From contig NZ_KZ857174.1 of the NCBI RefSeq assembly GCF_003350925.1, forward strand, positions 382,280 through 446,279: a stretch of DNA of 64,000 bases, read 5' to 3'. The stretch's first letter is position 1, and each line of letters starts with the position of its first letter. Origin of the DNA: Dyella tabacisoli. GTDB lineage: Bacteria; Pseudomonadota; Gammaproteobacteria; Xanthomonadales; Rhodanobacteraceae. Under the pieces are notes generated by a model. That model searched no databases. It saw nothing but the letters and a program-made list of their open reading frames with translations, and was not told where the DNA came from. The position numbers and the translations under genes are program-made. Shown here one piece after another: positions 55,159 to 64,000 of the stretch.

Positions 55159-56363
55159 GTGCACATCAAAAGCCACGACTTCTTGTACTCACGTCGACCT
55201 ACCCGCGCTGGTCAGGGGATCATGAGCCTGGCTTTGTACATGAGCTGGCGAAACGTCTGACTGATCGATTTGAGGTAATGGTGCTTGGTCCTCACGCCGC
55301 AGGAGCTGTCGTTGATGAGCGTCTCGATGGCGTTCGCGTAATCCGCTATCGATATGCTCCCGGTTTTTTGGAGACGCTGGTCAATGATGGCGGCATGGTG
55401 GCTAATTTACGCCACGCATTTTGGAAGTGGTTGTTAGTCCCCGGTTTTTTCATTGGATTGTGGTGGGCATTCTTACGTGCACGCAGAGAGTGGCGGCCGG
55501 ACGTGATTCATGCGCATTGGTTGGTGCCGCAAGGCGTGGTAGCGGCTATCGCACGAAAAGATGTGCCGCTTATAGTCACTTCGCATGGGGCGGATTTATT
55601 TGCAATTTCTGGGCGTGCTTACGCATGGCTTCGTGCTTACGTCGTTGGCCGGGCATCGCGGATTACCGTGGTTAGCCAGGCTATGCGTCAGCGCCTGAGG
55701 CAGGAGATACCTGCCGCCGATCCGCTAGTCATGCCAATGGGAGTTGATTTCGCCGTTCGCTTCGTGCCGGATCACCGGCAACAACGATCACGAACTGTAA
55801 TCTTATTTGTCGGACGATTGGTCGAAAAGAAAGGGCTTCTCCATTTGATTGAAGCCATGCCGACGATCCTGGCAAGGCATCCACGAATACAATTGGATAT
55901 CATCGGTTATGGTCCAGAGCGAAAGCGCCTTGGCGAGCGTATTGCAGAGCTTGGTATCGAAGATAGAGTTCATTTCCTTGGCGCCGTCGCGCAAGCGTTA
56001 TTGCCATCCCACTATCAGCGAGCTGCAGTATGCGTGGCACCCTTCGTGGAGGCAGCTGATGGCGATCAAGAAGGGCTTGGTCTGGTCGTGGCTGAAGCCG
56101 TTGGGTGCTTATGTCCCGTAGTAGCAGGTGATGTGCAAGCTGTTTATGACCTACTCGATGCCGATTGCGCGCATATTGTGTCGCCACGTGACACGGATGC
56201 CCTTGCAGCGGCCATTGTCGATGTACTCGACCACCCTGACGCAGCGCAAAGTCGTGTTGCACACGCCCGCACTCAGATCGAGAGAAAAATTTCATGGACG
56301 GCGGTAGCCAACGGGTACGCTGACTTATTTAACGCGATAGTGATAGACAGCAAGAGTCGATGA
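55155..56363 (+). CDS. GT4 glycosyltransferase
   Basis: 402 residues, GT-B fold. N-terminal LTSTYPRWSGDHEPGFVHEL, DVIHAHWLVPQGVVAAIA, TSHGADLF; C-terminal domain ILFVGRLVEKKGLLHLIEAM, IIGYGPERKRL and the EGLGLVVAEAVGC donor motif (EX7E). Retaining transferase using a nucleotide sugar. Overlaps the upstream gene by 4 nt; 52-nt gap to the next. Confidence 0.88.
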   Translation: MSAHQKPRLLVLTSTYPRWSGDHEPGFVHELAKRLTDRFEVMVLGPHAAGAVVDERLDGVRVIRYRYAPGFLETLVNDGGMVANLRHAFWKWLLVPGFFIGLWWAFLRARREWRPDVIHAHWLVPQGVVAAIARKDVPLIVTSHGADLFAISGRAYAWLRAYVVGRASRITVVSQAMRQRLRQEIPAADPLVMPMGVDFAVRFVPDHRQQRSRTVILFVGRLVEKKGLLHLIEAMPTILARHPRIQLDIIGYGPERKRLGERIAELGIEDRVHFLGAVAQALLPSHYQRAAVCVAPFVEAADGDQEGLGLVVAEAVGCLCPVVAGDVQAVYDLLDADCAHIVSPRDTDALAAAIVDVLDHPDAAQSRVAHARTQIERKISWTAVANGYADLFNAIVIDSKSR

Positions 56364-56415
56364 CGACTAGAACGCCGGATTGGCAAACCACCATTTGAGT
56401 TGAAAGCGAGTCATC

Positions 56416-57441
56416 GTGAGCCGTTCGTTGAAAATATGGATCCCCACCATCCGAGCGGGGAGCGGTGCGGACGTATTCGCCCTGCGGCTTTCGCAGGCGC
56501 TAAGACGAGCGGGACATGAGCCGCTGTTGCAGTGGTTTGATCGACGGTATGAATTCTTGCCGGAACTACTTCGGCGATACCGTAAGCCACCCGCGATCGA
56601 TGTCATTCACGCCGACAGCTCTAACGCTTGGGCATTTCTGGGGCGTGACGCTCCGGTCGTAGCCACGGTACATCATCTGGTTCATGACCCCGCCTACGCA
56701 CCTTATCGCTCATCATTGCAGGCGCTTCATCACCGTTTGAATATTCGATGGAGAGAGGCGCTCGCCATCAGGCATAGTGCTGCTGTGACGGCTGTATCGA
56801 GTTACGTAGCGCAGACAGTGAAAGACGTGTTTGGCCGCGAGTCCGTAAATGTGATCGGCAACTGGGTCAATAACGACCTATATACGTCGTCTCTTAATTA
56901 CAGGCCAATTCAAAGCGGTAAGTTTAGATTATTGATGGTCGGTAATCAGAGTCGGCGCAAGGGCTATGATTTGCTGCCGGCGTTCTCCAAGGCGCTGGGT
57001 GCGAACTTTGACTTGCGTTGCACCGCAGGATTACGTGATGAGCGCGGCGGTTCTGAATTGCCCAACGTAAGCACTCTTGGAAAGCTGTCCGAAGAAGAGT
57101 TGATTAGTGAATACCAGCACTGCGATGCGGTGGTCTCACTGTCTCGTTACGAAGGTTTTGGCTACACCGCTTTGGAAGGGATGGCATGCGGCAAACCATT
57201 TATTGGGTTCCACACAAGCGGGCTGACAGACGTAGTTGTGGATGAGGTGACAGGGTTTTTGCTGCCAATCAACGACATAAGTGCCTTGGCCGCGCGCTGT
57301 GTGCAGTTGGCAGAGCATCCCTCGATGCTGGAGCACATGGGGCAGGCTGGAAGAGAGCGGGCGTTGAGTGTTTTTGACGAAAGCACCGCGGCTAATGCTT
57401 ATGTTGAGCTATATCGAAAAATTATCAGCGTCAACTCGTAA
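56416..57441 (+). CDS. GT4 glycosyltransferase
   Basis: 341 residues from GTG 56416. IPTIRAGSGADVFALRLSQA, VIHADSSNAWAFLG, HHLVHDPAY; C-terminal GNQSRRKGYDLLPAFSKAL and the donor motif SRYEGFGYTALEGMACGKPF. Differs clearly from the previous GT4 gene, so it likely adds another sugar. The next gene starts 6 nt after it. Confidence 0.87.
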   Translation: MSRSLKIWIPTIRAGSGADVFALRLSQALRRAGHEPLLQWFDRRYEFLPELLRRYRKPPAIDVIHADSSNAWAFLGRDAPVVATVHHLVHDPAYAPYRSSLQALHHRLNIRWREALAIRHSAAVTAVSSYVAQTVKDVFGRESVNVIGNWVNNDLYTSSLNYRPIQSGKFRLLMVGNQSRRKGYDLLPAFSKALGANFDLRCTAGLRDERGGSELPNVSTLGKLSEEELISEYQHCDAVVSLSRYEGFGYTALEGMACGKPFIGFHTSGLTDVVVDEVTGFLLPINDISALAARCVQLAEHPSMLEHMGQAGRERALSVFDESTAANAYVELYRKIISVNS

Positions 57442-57447
57442 TTTTTA

Positions 57448-58494
57448 ATGGTGTCTACATTGCCTTCAATCATCACGACCATTATTCCAACTTTTCGGCG
57501 GCCGGCATTGCTCCGGCGAGCCATTACTAGTGCTCTGGCGCAAGACGGCGTCAGTCTCACTGTGCATGTTTTCGATAACGCGTCAGGCGATGAGACGCGC
57601 AGCTTAGTCTCGGAACTGGCTGCAGATGATCCTCGACTGCGTTATCAAGAGCATGAGCGAAATATCGGAGCAACTGATAACTTTGAGTTTGGGTTCAAGA
57701 GTGTGGAGACACCATTTTTTTCGGTTCTTTCCGATGATGACTATCTGCTTCCCGGCTTTTATCAGCACGCACTAGATGATTTTGCCAAGCATCCTGAAGC
57801 GATATTTTGGGCTGGCATGACGCTGCAGGTCGACGAAAAGGGCGATATTTGGGATGTACGGACCGATCAATGGCCGATCGATGGCATGTTTCTGCCGCCG
57901 GAAGGCTTGATGGTCATGATGCATGGTAAAGCACCAATTTGGACTGGTATCGTATTTAGGCGTGAGATACTTGATCTCATTGGGCTCCCAGATCGAGAGG
58001 CGCTTGGTCCATCGGATCTGGACTTCATCCTAAGGGCCGCCGCGTCTTATCCATTTGTTCTGCGCAAGTATCCGGCAGCTGTATTCACGCTCAACTCTGC
58101 GTCATACAGCGCAACGCAACCGTTGTCGTCATTCTGGCCGGGCTGGCAAAAGATGTTACTCAATCTCGAAACCAACACCAGCTTGGATGGGCGTGTCAAA
58201 ACTGAGGCTCTGGCTGCGCTTCATCAGGATGCGCGGCGCATGCTGTTCCGACGTGGCGCAAATGCTTTATCGGCAGGGCGCTATGATTTTACGCTTGGCG
58301 CTGCGGCAGCCCTGCATACGTACTACGATCAGCGTGGCCGCGCATGGATGCTGAGGACTTTAGCAATCGCTTGCGCGCGACTCCCATGGCTGCAACGTGT
58401 ATATGCCAAGGCATATCGCACTGTTGAGCATCTTTTAGTGAAATCTCGTACAGATCTGAAGCCACGCTTTGGTCATTTGATCAGGCGATCTTGA
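57448..58494 (+). CDS. GT2 family glycosyltransferase
   Basis: 348 residues. GT-A motif TIIPTFRRPALLRRAI, HVFDNASGDETRSLVSEL, and FFSVLSDDDYLLPGFY with the DxD in SDDD. The C-terminal region (about 240-348) is helical, without membrane segments. Last gene of the five-gene plus-strand glycan unit, ending 19 nt from the converging flippase gene with no clear terminator between. Confidence 0.87.
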   Translation: MVSTLPSIITTIIPTFRRPALLRRAITSALAQDGVSLTVHVFDNASGDETRSLVSELAADDPRLRYQEHERNIGATDNFEFGFKSVETPFFSVLSDDDYLLPGFYQHALDDFAKHPEAIFWAGMTLQVDEKGDIWDVRTDQWPIDGMFLPPEGLMVMMHGKAPIWTGIVFRREILDLIGLPDREALGPSDLDFILRAAASYPFVLRKYPAAVFTLNSASYSATQPLSSFWPGWQKMLLNLETNTSLDGRVKTEALAALHQDARRMLFRRGANALSAGRYDFTLGAAAALHTYYDQRGRAWMLRTLAIACARLPWLQRVYAKAYRTVEHLLVKSRTDLKPRFGHLIRRS

Positions 58495-58513
58495 TTTGTT
58501 GTATATCGGGTTG

Positions 58514-60031
58514 TCAGTTGCATTTTCTCGGCCATATGGAATGCATTAGTTGCTGTTTTATATGTTCTCGCGCCATCGGCGCGGCCAATATTGTTATCAG
58601 CAATGTTGTTGCACTCGCGAGCGCCAGTAGAAAAAAACTCGCTAGGTTTCGCGATAGTGTAGGTATCAACCATCCTGCACACAGCGCGCCTGTCGCTGCT
58701 ACAGCGATGGGCGGCATGGTGTCTCGTAGATACCACCTGAGCATTTCGCCACGCATAAGTCGACGATGCATTAACGGTATGCCTATGACTACAAGCCCAA
58801 GGTTGATTGCTAGTAAGAGGCATGCGGCACCAACTATGCCATGGTGACCAACGGCCCATATGCAGAAGGGAATGCCAAGGATCAGTGCGGTCAGGTTTAT
58901 TCCGACCGTGAGACGTGTCCAGCCATGTGCAAGTTGTAAAGCATAGGGCAGGTTCATCATGCCATTGAGTGCTGTTCCCGCGACAAGTATGGACAGGGGC
59001 GTAGCCACCTTTGTGGCCATAGCTGCATCTCCTGTCCACAAATAGATTACGTCTTTGGAAAAGACTATCAGCATGGTTGATACAGCGGCAATTACGACGG
59101 CTAAGTACTGATTGCTCAAGTGATAGAGCTCAGTCAATGCCTTGTAATTACTCGTTGCTACCAATCGACTGTAACGCGGGTATAGCGCATTGAACATTGG
59201 TTGAATCATGCGGCCAAGTCCTGCGGCGACGCTGAGTGCCAGTGTGAAGTAGCCCAGCTCAATCAACGGGCGCATTGTCGACAATACGATACGGTCGAGT
59301 TGTGTTAGTGCAACGGATAGTGCGGTGATGACAATGAGGCCACCTGCGAATCGACCTACGTTTCGTAGCTCTTCCATTTGAAACTGTGCCCGAGATTTGC
59401 TGGTGGGCATTAAGCGCCACAGAACGAAAGCGGAAGTCAGTGATTGGCAAGCTCCCATCGCGGCATACCACCACATAAATGCACTGATGGTCGGGGATAT
59501 CCAGTAAAGCACAGGCAGTACACCAACGCCGCGCAGCGTAGCGAAACCTGCATTGATCAGATTCAGTACGGGCTGGCGTTCAAGTCCGGACAGGCCGTTG
59601 GAATAAAAACTGCTCGGCCATTGCAGGGCAACAGCCAATCCCATAACAATGATCGCGTGAGCGGTTTCGGCAGGTGTCAGATTCTGTGGGCGCAGCCAGT
59701 GATGTGCTAGCGGACCGCTGGCTAGCCAGATAGTGACGGCTATGGTCGCTGCAGCAGGCCAGACTAACCATTCAAGGGTTCGTACCAAATTACTTGCGGT
59801 GTGGAACGTGTTGGCATTGTGTGACCGGCGTGCCAGCTCCCGATTGAGCACATTACCCATGCCAAGGTCGAGCAAGAGAGAAATCGACTGCAGACTGAGC
59901 ATTAAGCCAACCAAGCCGAAGGCTTCCATGCCAAGTGCACGTACGTAGAGCGGCACGAATGCCACCGACATCAGTGCCATCCAGATCTGCCCAGCGTAAT
60001 TGGCGAGAATATTTGTGCGTAGGGCTGGCAT
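58514..60031 (-). CDS. wzx: Polysaccharide flippase Wzx-like (MATE/MOP superfamily)
   Basis: 505 residues with about 12-14 membrane helices. The N-terminal ILANYAGQIWMALMSVAFVP and VRALGMEAFGLVGLMLSLQS are typical of oligosaccharide flippases that move lipid-linked repeat units across the inner membrane. Last gene of the minus-strand glycan unit. A Wzx-type route here and a Wzt-type route at 23.6 kb imply two different glycan export systems in the region. No Wzy polymerase is visible in the window. Confidence 0.88.
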   Translation of the reverse strand: MPALRTNILANYAGQIWMALMSVAFVPLYVRALGMEAFGLVGLMLSLQSISLLLDLGMGNVLNRELARRSHNANTFHTASNLVRTLEWLVWPAAATIAVTIWLASGPLAHHWLRPQNLTPAETAHAIIVMGLAVALQWPSSFYSNGLSGLERQPVLNLINAGFATLRGVGVLPVLYWISPTISAFMWWYAAMGACQSLTSAFVLWRLMPTSKSRAQFQMEELRNVGRFAGGLIVITALSVALTQLDRIVLSTMRPLIELGYFTLALSVAAGLGRMIQPMFNALYPRYSRLVATSNYKALTELYHLSNQYLAVVIAAVSTMLIVFSKDVIYLWTGDAAMATKVATPLSILVAGTALNGMMNLPYALQLAHGWTRLTVGINLTALILGIPFCIWAVGHHGIVGAACLLLAINLGLVVIGIPLMHRRLMRGEMLRWYLRDTMPPIAVAATGALCAGWLIPTLSRNLASFFLLALASATTLLITILAAPMAREHIKQQLMHSIWPRKCN

Positions 60032-60041
60032 CGGCAGTGAA

Positions 60042-60854
60042 CTACACGCGCCGTAAGTACCCGTCGGGGGCGACGGTAATCAACAATTTGCTCACAATGG
60101 TGGTATCGATTTCCAATGCGAGAGGCGCGCCATCGAGCGCTGTGCGCTTCTCTGCTTTGAGGCGATGCAAATACTCATGCACTGCGGTTTTCGGGTTGTT
60201 GCCCTTAGACCAGGGCCGGTCCGGAACAACGGGGTCGGGTAGATCCTCTATTAAAGTATCGAATACAACGCAATAACTGCCTTTTGTGGTCAGTGGTGCA
60301 TAAGCTTCGAGCTCGGCAAGCACATGGTCGTGCGTATGGTTGGAATCGAGAATAACCATGACGCGTGAGTATCCCGATGCTGCTTGATGAACTTTGGCAA
60401 TGATTTCCGGAGCGATCGATGAGCCTTCTATCATGCTAATGCGATGTGCCATAGGGTGTGCCTCGATCGCTGCACGGTTGTGCGGGCGGATATCGATGTC
60501 GATGCCGAGCACTCGGCGACGTGATGTACGTGGGTCCAGAGGCGTTCCAGCCTCGACCGCGTCACAGTAGTCGAGTAGTGCTAGCAACGATGCGCTCATG
60601 ATCAACGAGCCGCCGTGTGCAATTCCGGCTTCGATAATGAGGTCGGGGCGGACCTGCCAGACCAATTCCTGTATGGCAGCCATGTCTTGTGGAAACTGAA
60701 TGAGTGGTCTCCCCATCCAGTTGAAGTTGTATGCATATTTGTGCCGCGTGATCTCTCGAAGCCAGATCCGCGAGAGCGCCTGCACATCGGTATCTTGCCG
60801 AAGGCTTGCGATGTTTTCGGCGACTTCAGCTTGAAATTTTTCGATCTCGTTCAT
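60042..60854 (-). CDS. CmcI-like hydroxylase/O-methyltransferase family protein
   Basis: 270 residues. YNFNWMGRPLIQFPQDMAAI, PDLIIEAGIAHGGSLIMSAS (SAM-binding-like), VLGIDIDIRPHNRAAIEAHP, RVMVILDSNHTHDHVLAELE. This matches the cephalosporin hydroxylase CmcI/rhamnosyl O-methyltransferase family. In polysaccharide loci such proteins are thought to O-methylate sugars. Overlaps the WbqC-like gene by 29 nt. Confidence 0.82.
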   Translation of the reverse strand: MNEIEKFQAEVAENIASLRQDTDVQALSRIWLREITRHKYAYNFNWMGRPLIQFPQDMAAIQELVWQVRPDLIIEAGIAHGGSLIMSASLLALLDYCDAVEAGTPLDPRTSRRRVLGIDIDIRPHNRAAIEAHPMAHRISMIEGSSIAPEIIAKVHQAASGYSRVMVILDSNHTHDHVLAELEAYAPLTTKGSYCVVFDTLIEDLPDPVVPDRPWSKGNNPKTAVHEYLHRLKAEKRTALDGAPLALEIDTTIVSKLLITVAPDGYLRRV

Positions 60855-61566
60855 TACTTAGGAAGTCCTTCCAGTAGATTGACCTTGGGCAAATACAGTC
60901 GATGCCTTTAGGGCCGACATTGGCTACCAGGTCGAGTGCCGAAACGTATGGTGTGAACTCGCCGTGGAGTTGTGGATAAGGGGCTTTTGTGTAGTCCATA
61001 TATCTGACACGCACGCCAGCTTGTTCGAACGCCTCATGGTCAAGATAACGGCTTGCTCCATGTCCTGTGAGATACACATCACCGCGAAGCGCGAGCACGA
61101 TATCCAGGACACGGCGGCTGCTTGAACCGCCAATTTCAAGTGATTCTGAGCTATTGAAGGTACGACTGAGATCAAGCCCATAGTAACGGCACAATGCCAT
61201 CAGGGACGCTTCACTGAGACCCCCTATGGTTTCGTAGTCGTTTTCATAAACTGATTCGACCAGGCTCAACATCTCGTTGCAGTAGGGGGCCTTGGCGTAC
61301 GCCTCGGTCAGGAGCTGCATATGCTCCTGGCGCCAGTTGCGCTGATTGTTGATTCTCACTTCGTTGATGCGTTGCCCTAGCCGTAAACCTAGCAGGGGCA
61401 CACTAAGCCATTTTATTTCCCGTGCCGTCTTGACCTGCACGCGGTTGACGAAGCTTCCCTTAGAGAATTGGACATCCGGGTAGTGGACAAAAACATCGGC
61501 CGCACGAACCTGTTCAAGCATTCCGATCCAGGGAAACAACATCGGTTGGGAGATGACGACAATCAT
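60826..61566 (-). CDS. WbqC-like protein of glycan locus
   Basis: 246 residues. N-terminal VISQPMLFPWIGMLEQVRAA and FVHYPDVQFSKGSFVNRVQV match the WbqC family found in O-antigen and amino-sugar loci, whose biochemical role is not settled (an acyl or aminoacyl transfer is often suspected). VYLTGHGASRYLDHEAFEQA is also typical. Overlaps the GNAT gene by 4 nt. Confidence 0.85.
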   Translation of the reverse strand: MIVVISQPMLFPWIGMLEQVRAADVFVHYPDVQFSKGSFVNRVQVKTAREIKWLSVPLLGLRLGQRINEVRINNQRNWRQEHMQLLTEAYAKAPYCNEMLSLVESVYENDYETIGGLSEASLMALCRYYGLDLSRTFNSSESLEIGGSSSRRVLDIVLALRGDVYLTGHGASRYLDHEAFEQAGVRVRYMDYTKAPYPQLHGEFTPYVSALDLVANVGPKGIDCICPRSIYWKDFLSNERDRKISS

Positions 61567-62078
61567 TCGCCTAAAAACCGTTCCATGATAAGCACGCTTT
61601 GGTGTTGATCGCCGACGCGGAAATGCTGGGTCATAGTGCCGACTTCGCGATAACCGCTCTTTCGGTAGAACGCTATGGCTCGTGCATTGTCCGCGAGCAC
61701 CTTCAACGTGAGCTTGCGTACGCCTAGTGTCCGATGGAGATACGAGTCTAGAAGTTGGCAGGCTTCGAGGGCCGAATGGTTTCCATGTGCTGCCGGGGAG
61801 AAGCAGATGCCTATCTCGCCTACACCATGGAAGCTGTCGATGTTTGCCACTTGAAGATAGCCAAGCACAGTGTCATCGGCGCGTGCCGCAGCTACGAAGA
61901 AAACCATGTCGTCACGCGATGATCGTTCGATCAGCCATCGGCGGACTCTCTCAATGGAGTTCGGTTTCGCTTGGCTCATCAGCAACGCTTGTAGCTCGAC
62001 ATTGTTGCGGAGTACGGCTATTGCCTCGAGGTCGGACTCGCGCCACTCACGGAGTACCAGTTGGTCACCTTGTAGCAT
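61563..62078 (-). CDS. GNAT family N-acetyltransferase
   Basis: 171 residues. LREWRESDLEAIAVLRNN, VGEIGICFSPAAHGNHSALE (acetyl-CoA loop region) and the C-terminal LKVLADNARAIAFYRKSGY are typical of RimJ/RimL-type GNATs. In this context it likely acetylates an amino sugar of the glycan. Gap of 9 nt to the upstream methyltransferase gene and 4-nt overlap with wbqC-like. Confidence 0.85.
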   Translation of the reverse strand: MLQGDQLVLREWRESDLEAIAVLRNNVELQALLMSQAKPNSIERVRRWLIERSSRDDMVFFVAAARADDTVLGYLQVANIDSFHGVGEIGICFSPAAHGNHSALEACQLLDSYLHRTLGVRKLTLKVLADNARAIAFYRKSGYREVGTMTQHFRVGDQHQSVLIMERFLGE

Positions 62079-62087
62079 GGGTATTCC

Positions 62088-63254
62088 TCATAGGTAGAAA
62101 TAATCCAGCTTTCGATGCGCTAGTGCGGGGATGTCGGAAATAATGGCTTTGGCATGTGCTGGGTTGAGGCCTACAAGTACGGTGTTTATATCGGCAGGCA
62201 GTTTGTCGGGCGCAAGTATGGGGCGTGCGTTGAATTCCTTACCTTGAAGGTATGGATTCTGGTCGAGATGGCAGATAACGCGATCCGGGTGGGCCAAGCT
62301 GGCCGAGATGAACGCACCATAGAATCCGGCCCCGTAGATGACAACCTTGTCATCGTCGGTCAGATCGGTTTCGTATGCACGTACCCTAGCCGCGGCACCG
62401 CGCCAGAAATCGGCGAGTAATGAGAGTTCGGTACACGTATGCTCGATATCCGAACGAGATATGTTTGGTGTTATGGCTGTAATACTGAAGGGCTTTCTTG
62501 CCACGATCACAAAGGCGCCGCGATGTGTTCGCTCGTCGATCTCTTGCAGTTCTAGTCCAGCATTGGCCAATAGCTGTTTGAGTGACGTAGGCGTGAAATG
62601 ATTGCAATGGTCAACCACAATAAAGTCGGCGATATTGCTCAGTACGTTAGGGACGATGCCATAGAACACGCCGCCTGGTTTGAGCAGGCCGGCAATGTCG
62701 CACATGGTTTCCAGGACGGTCGGGATGTGTTCTAAGGAAAAGAACGAGGTCACGACATCAAATTGCGCAGCCCATTCTGGTTTTGTTTGGTTCACTGCCC
62801 AGTTATTTGAGTCTACGAATTTCTCCCAGAACGGGATGTAGCGTTTGCTGACATCAAACAGGTGCGGCCTTACTTTCGCGGGCGTGGCGCATAGCGCTTG
62901 AATTGTAGAGCTCTTGGCGCAGCCGTAATCGAGCAGATCTACGTCTTGCTCGAAGCCGAGCTTTTCAAGCAGGGTATTAACCTGATGGTCGGTTCGGTAG
63001 ATGGGTTTGCCGTCGCGGACTTCGTAGATCTGGTCTTCTTCTTCGCTGCCAACCAAGATGTCGTATTGCGTGTCGTAGTAGATCTCGACGTTGGTCATGG
63101 CCTGGGTTTGCAGGTGGCCGCAATTCTGACAAACGAACACGGCAGTAGCTGCAGGATGGATTCTGCATAGTGAAGTCAGGGACTTGTCGCCTGGCGACCT
63201 GTAGAGGGCTTCGCCGAGTCTGCTACCGCATACTGAGCACAGTAGATGATCCAT
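62088..63254 (-). CDS. Sugar C-methyltransferase-like protein with N-terminal zinc ribbon
   Basis: 388 residues from ATG 63254 (TGATG overlap with the dioxygenase gene; a TTG one codon earlier is less likely). Cys pairs CSVC (6-9) and CQNC (42-45) form a zinc ribbon, then a SAM domain (DLLDYGCAKSST, FDVVTSFFSLEHIPTVLETM) and a C-terminal Rossmann-like part (VVIYGAGFYGAFISASL). This three-part design is that of NDP-sugar C-methyltransferases such as TylC3/NovU, though O-methylation or a truncated activity cannot be excluded. Confidence 0.8.
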   Translation of the reverse strand: MDHLLCSVCGSRLGEALYRSPGDKSLTSLCRIHPAATAVFVCQNCGHLQTQAMTNVEIYYDTQYDILVGSEEEDQIYEVRDGKPIYRTDHQVNTLLEKLGFEQDVDLLDYGCAKSSTIQALCATPAKVRPHLFDVSKRYIPFWEKFVDSNNWAVNQTKPEWAAQFDVVTSFFSLEHIPTVLETMCDIAGLLKPGGVFYGIVPNVLSNIADFIVVDHCNHFTPTSLKQLLANAGLELQEIDERTHRGAFVIVARKPFSITAITPNISRSDIEHTCTELSLLADFWRGAAARVRAYETDLTDDDKVVIYGAGFYGAFISASLAHPDRVICHLDQNPYLQGKEFNARPILAPDKLPADINTVLVGLNPAHAKAIISDIPALAHRKLDYFYL

Positions 63255-64000
63255 CAATAATCCAAGTCGGCACAGAGTTCGGGATGAATAAGTTTGAAGT
63301 CGACACCTGCTGCAAACGACCCTTTCCAGCCGTGTGCCAAGCCTGTCGGCTCGTCGAAGTTGAAGTATCGGAACTGTAACGACCAGCGCGACCTATTACT
63401 GCGATTGAATCCGGATGCGTGAAGCGTGAGGAAGTCGACTACGATCAGATCTCCCGGGGACGTAAGAGGGGCCAGTTTCTCGTAGCGGTCGAGCAAGCTT
63501 GCCTCGTCTTTGAGATGCAATGCGTAGGCGCCATGCCTATCGCTGCCGTGCTTGCCCTTGGTCAATACCGGTACTGCGCCATCGGCATGGGATCCGCGAC
63601 AGAACTGGACCGGTCCGAGTTCAGCCGTTATTTGCACTAGCGGGCTCCAGAACACGAGGCCATCCAAGCTACGTAGCTGCGCGGGATAATCTTGATGCCA
63701 CTCGGCCCGAAAGCGGTCTTCACTCGGGTTGTCAATACGGATGCCGTAACCTCCGGCCGCGACACCTGGGATGGAGTGCGGGCGAAGTAGCTGGAATAGC
63801 ATCTCGTGCCTGGGGTCGGCGAGAAGACGTATGAATGCAGGAATTTGTTTGACCGCATCGTAGACCTCTCCCCCATAAGCGCGATCATGCGCGATTAGAG
63901 ATTGATAGCCTTCGTCGAATTGCTTGGCAGAAAACGGAGCACGTGTGTCAACTACTCCATGGCGTTTCATAACCTGGCCAATGATCTGATGGATAGCACG
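63254..64000 (-). CDS. PhyH-type 2-oxoglutarate/Fe(II) dioxygenase, 5' end outside the window
   Basis: The visible frame gives 238 residues from ATG 63970, but it stays open for 10 more codons to the window edge (reading RAIHQIIGQV), so the true start may lie beyond 64000. The Fe-binding motif is EWHQDY (HxD), with a distal His in DFLTLHASGFNRS and Arg in SRWSLQFRYF for 2-oxoglutarate. Such enzymes hydroxylate small molecules and occur in glycan and natural product loci. First visible gene of the six-gene minus-strand glycan unit. Confidence 0.8.
   Translation of the reverse strand, partial: RAIHQIIGQVMKRHGVVDTRAPFSAKQFDEGYQSLIAHDRAYGGEVYDAVKQIPAFIRLLADPRHEMLFQLLRPHSIPGVAAGGYGIRIDNPSEDRFRAEWHQDYPAQLRSLDGLVFWSPLVQITAELGPVQFCRGSHADGAVPVLTKGKHGSDRHGAYALHLKDEASLLDRYEKLAPLTSPGDLIVVDFLTLHASGFNRSNRSRWSLQFRYFNFDEPTGLAHGWKGSFAAGVDFKLIHPELCADLDY

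Overview
The window is a stretch of a GC-rich gammaproteobacterial chromosome, most likely Xanthomonadales (Rhodanobacteraceae such as Dyella, Rhodanobacter, Frateuria or Luteibacter, or a close relative). The placement is an inference from gene content: large TonB-dependent receptors, a pilB-pilC-pilD-coaE locus, lgt-thyA-folA, rsmE next to bioA, RegB/RegA-type redox regulators, and a dense family of intergenic GC-rich palindromic repeats. No rRNA, tRNA or CRISPR array was recognised.

Region 1 (1-5.5 kb) is accessory DNA. It is an array of displaced Rhs 3' ends. Core fragment A (frameshifted) carries its own C-terminal tip and a candidate secreted immunity gene. Core fragment B is about 95% identical to A, ends in an HExxH metallopeptidase-like tip, and overlaps by 4 nt a second candidate secreted immunity gene. 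A tail-less core fragment C follows, then a twice-frameshifted IS4-family transposase. After that come palindromic repeats and small unknown genes, including a lysine-rich 34-residue protein.

Region 2 (5.5-21.2 kb) is mostly housekeeping. It holds rsmE, bioA, gspN, two inositol-monophosphatase-fold phosphatases flanking nudE, mazG and a secreted GSG-repeat beta protein. An ABC exporter (ATPase plus FtsX-like permease) is divergent from a tesA-type SGNH hydrolase, with start codons sharing CATG. An OmpR-type two-component pair follows, then a 3-oxoacid CoA-transferase with both subunits fused in one chain.

Region 3 (21.2-27.1 kb, minus strand) is a tightly overlapping surface-polysaccharide operon: a Gfo/Idh/MocA oxidoreductase, a DegT aminotransferase, a Wzt-like ATPase with C-terminal domain, a PIG-L-like protein, and a glycosyltransferase with a 14-residue-repeat coiled coil.

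Region 4 (27.1-45.1 kb) mixes secreted and envelope functions. It has a secreted beta-helix protein, periplasmic isoaspartyl peptidase, a TonB receptor/BNR protein/thioredoxin-like operon, RegB/RegA-like kinase and regulator, dgkA, lemA with two TPM-domain proteins, a second large TonB receptor, and an S9 peptidase.

Region 5 (45.3-53.4 kb) has lgt-thyA-folA-mutT/thiE on the plus strand, facing coaE-pilD-pilC-pilB on the minus strand. No pilA lies between pilB and pilC.

Region 6 (53.5-64 kb) is a second polysaccharide locus. Five plus-strand genes (GT2, methyltransferase, GT4, GT4, GT2) converge with six minus-strand genes (PhyH-type dioxygenase cut by the window edge, C-methyltransferase-like protein, GNAT, WbqC-like, CmcI-like, Wzx flippase).

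The most unusual items are the Rhs tip/immunity array, a dispersed palindromic repeat family with inverted copies flanking the ABC permease gene, the fused CoA-transferase, and the modification-rich glycan loci.
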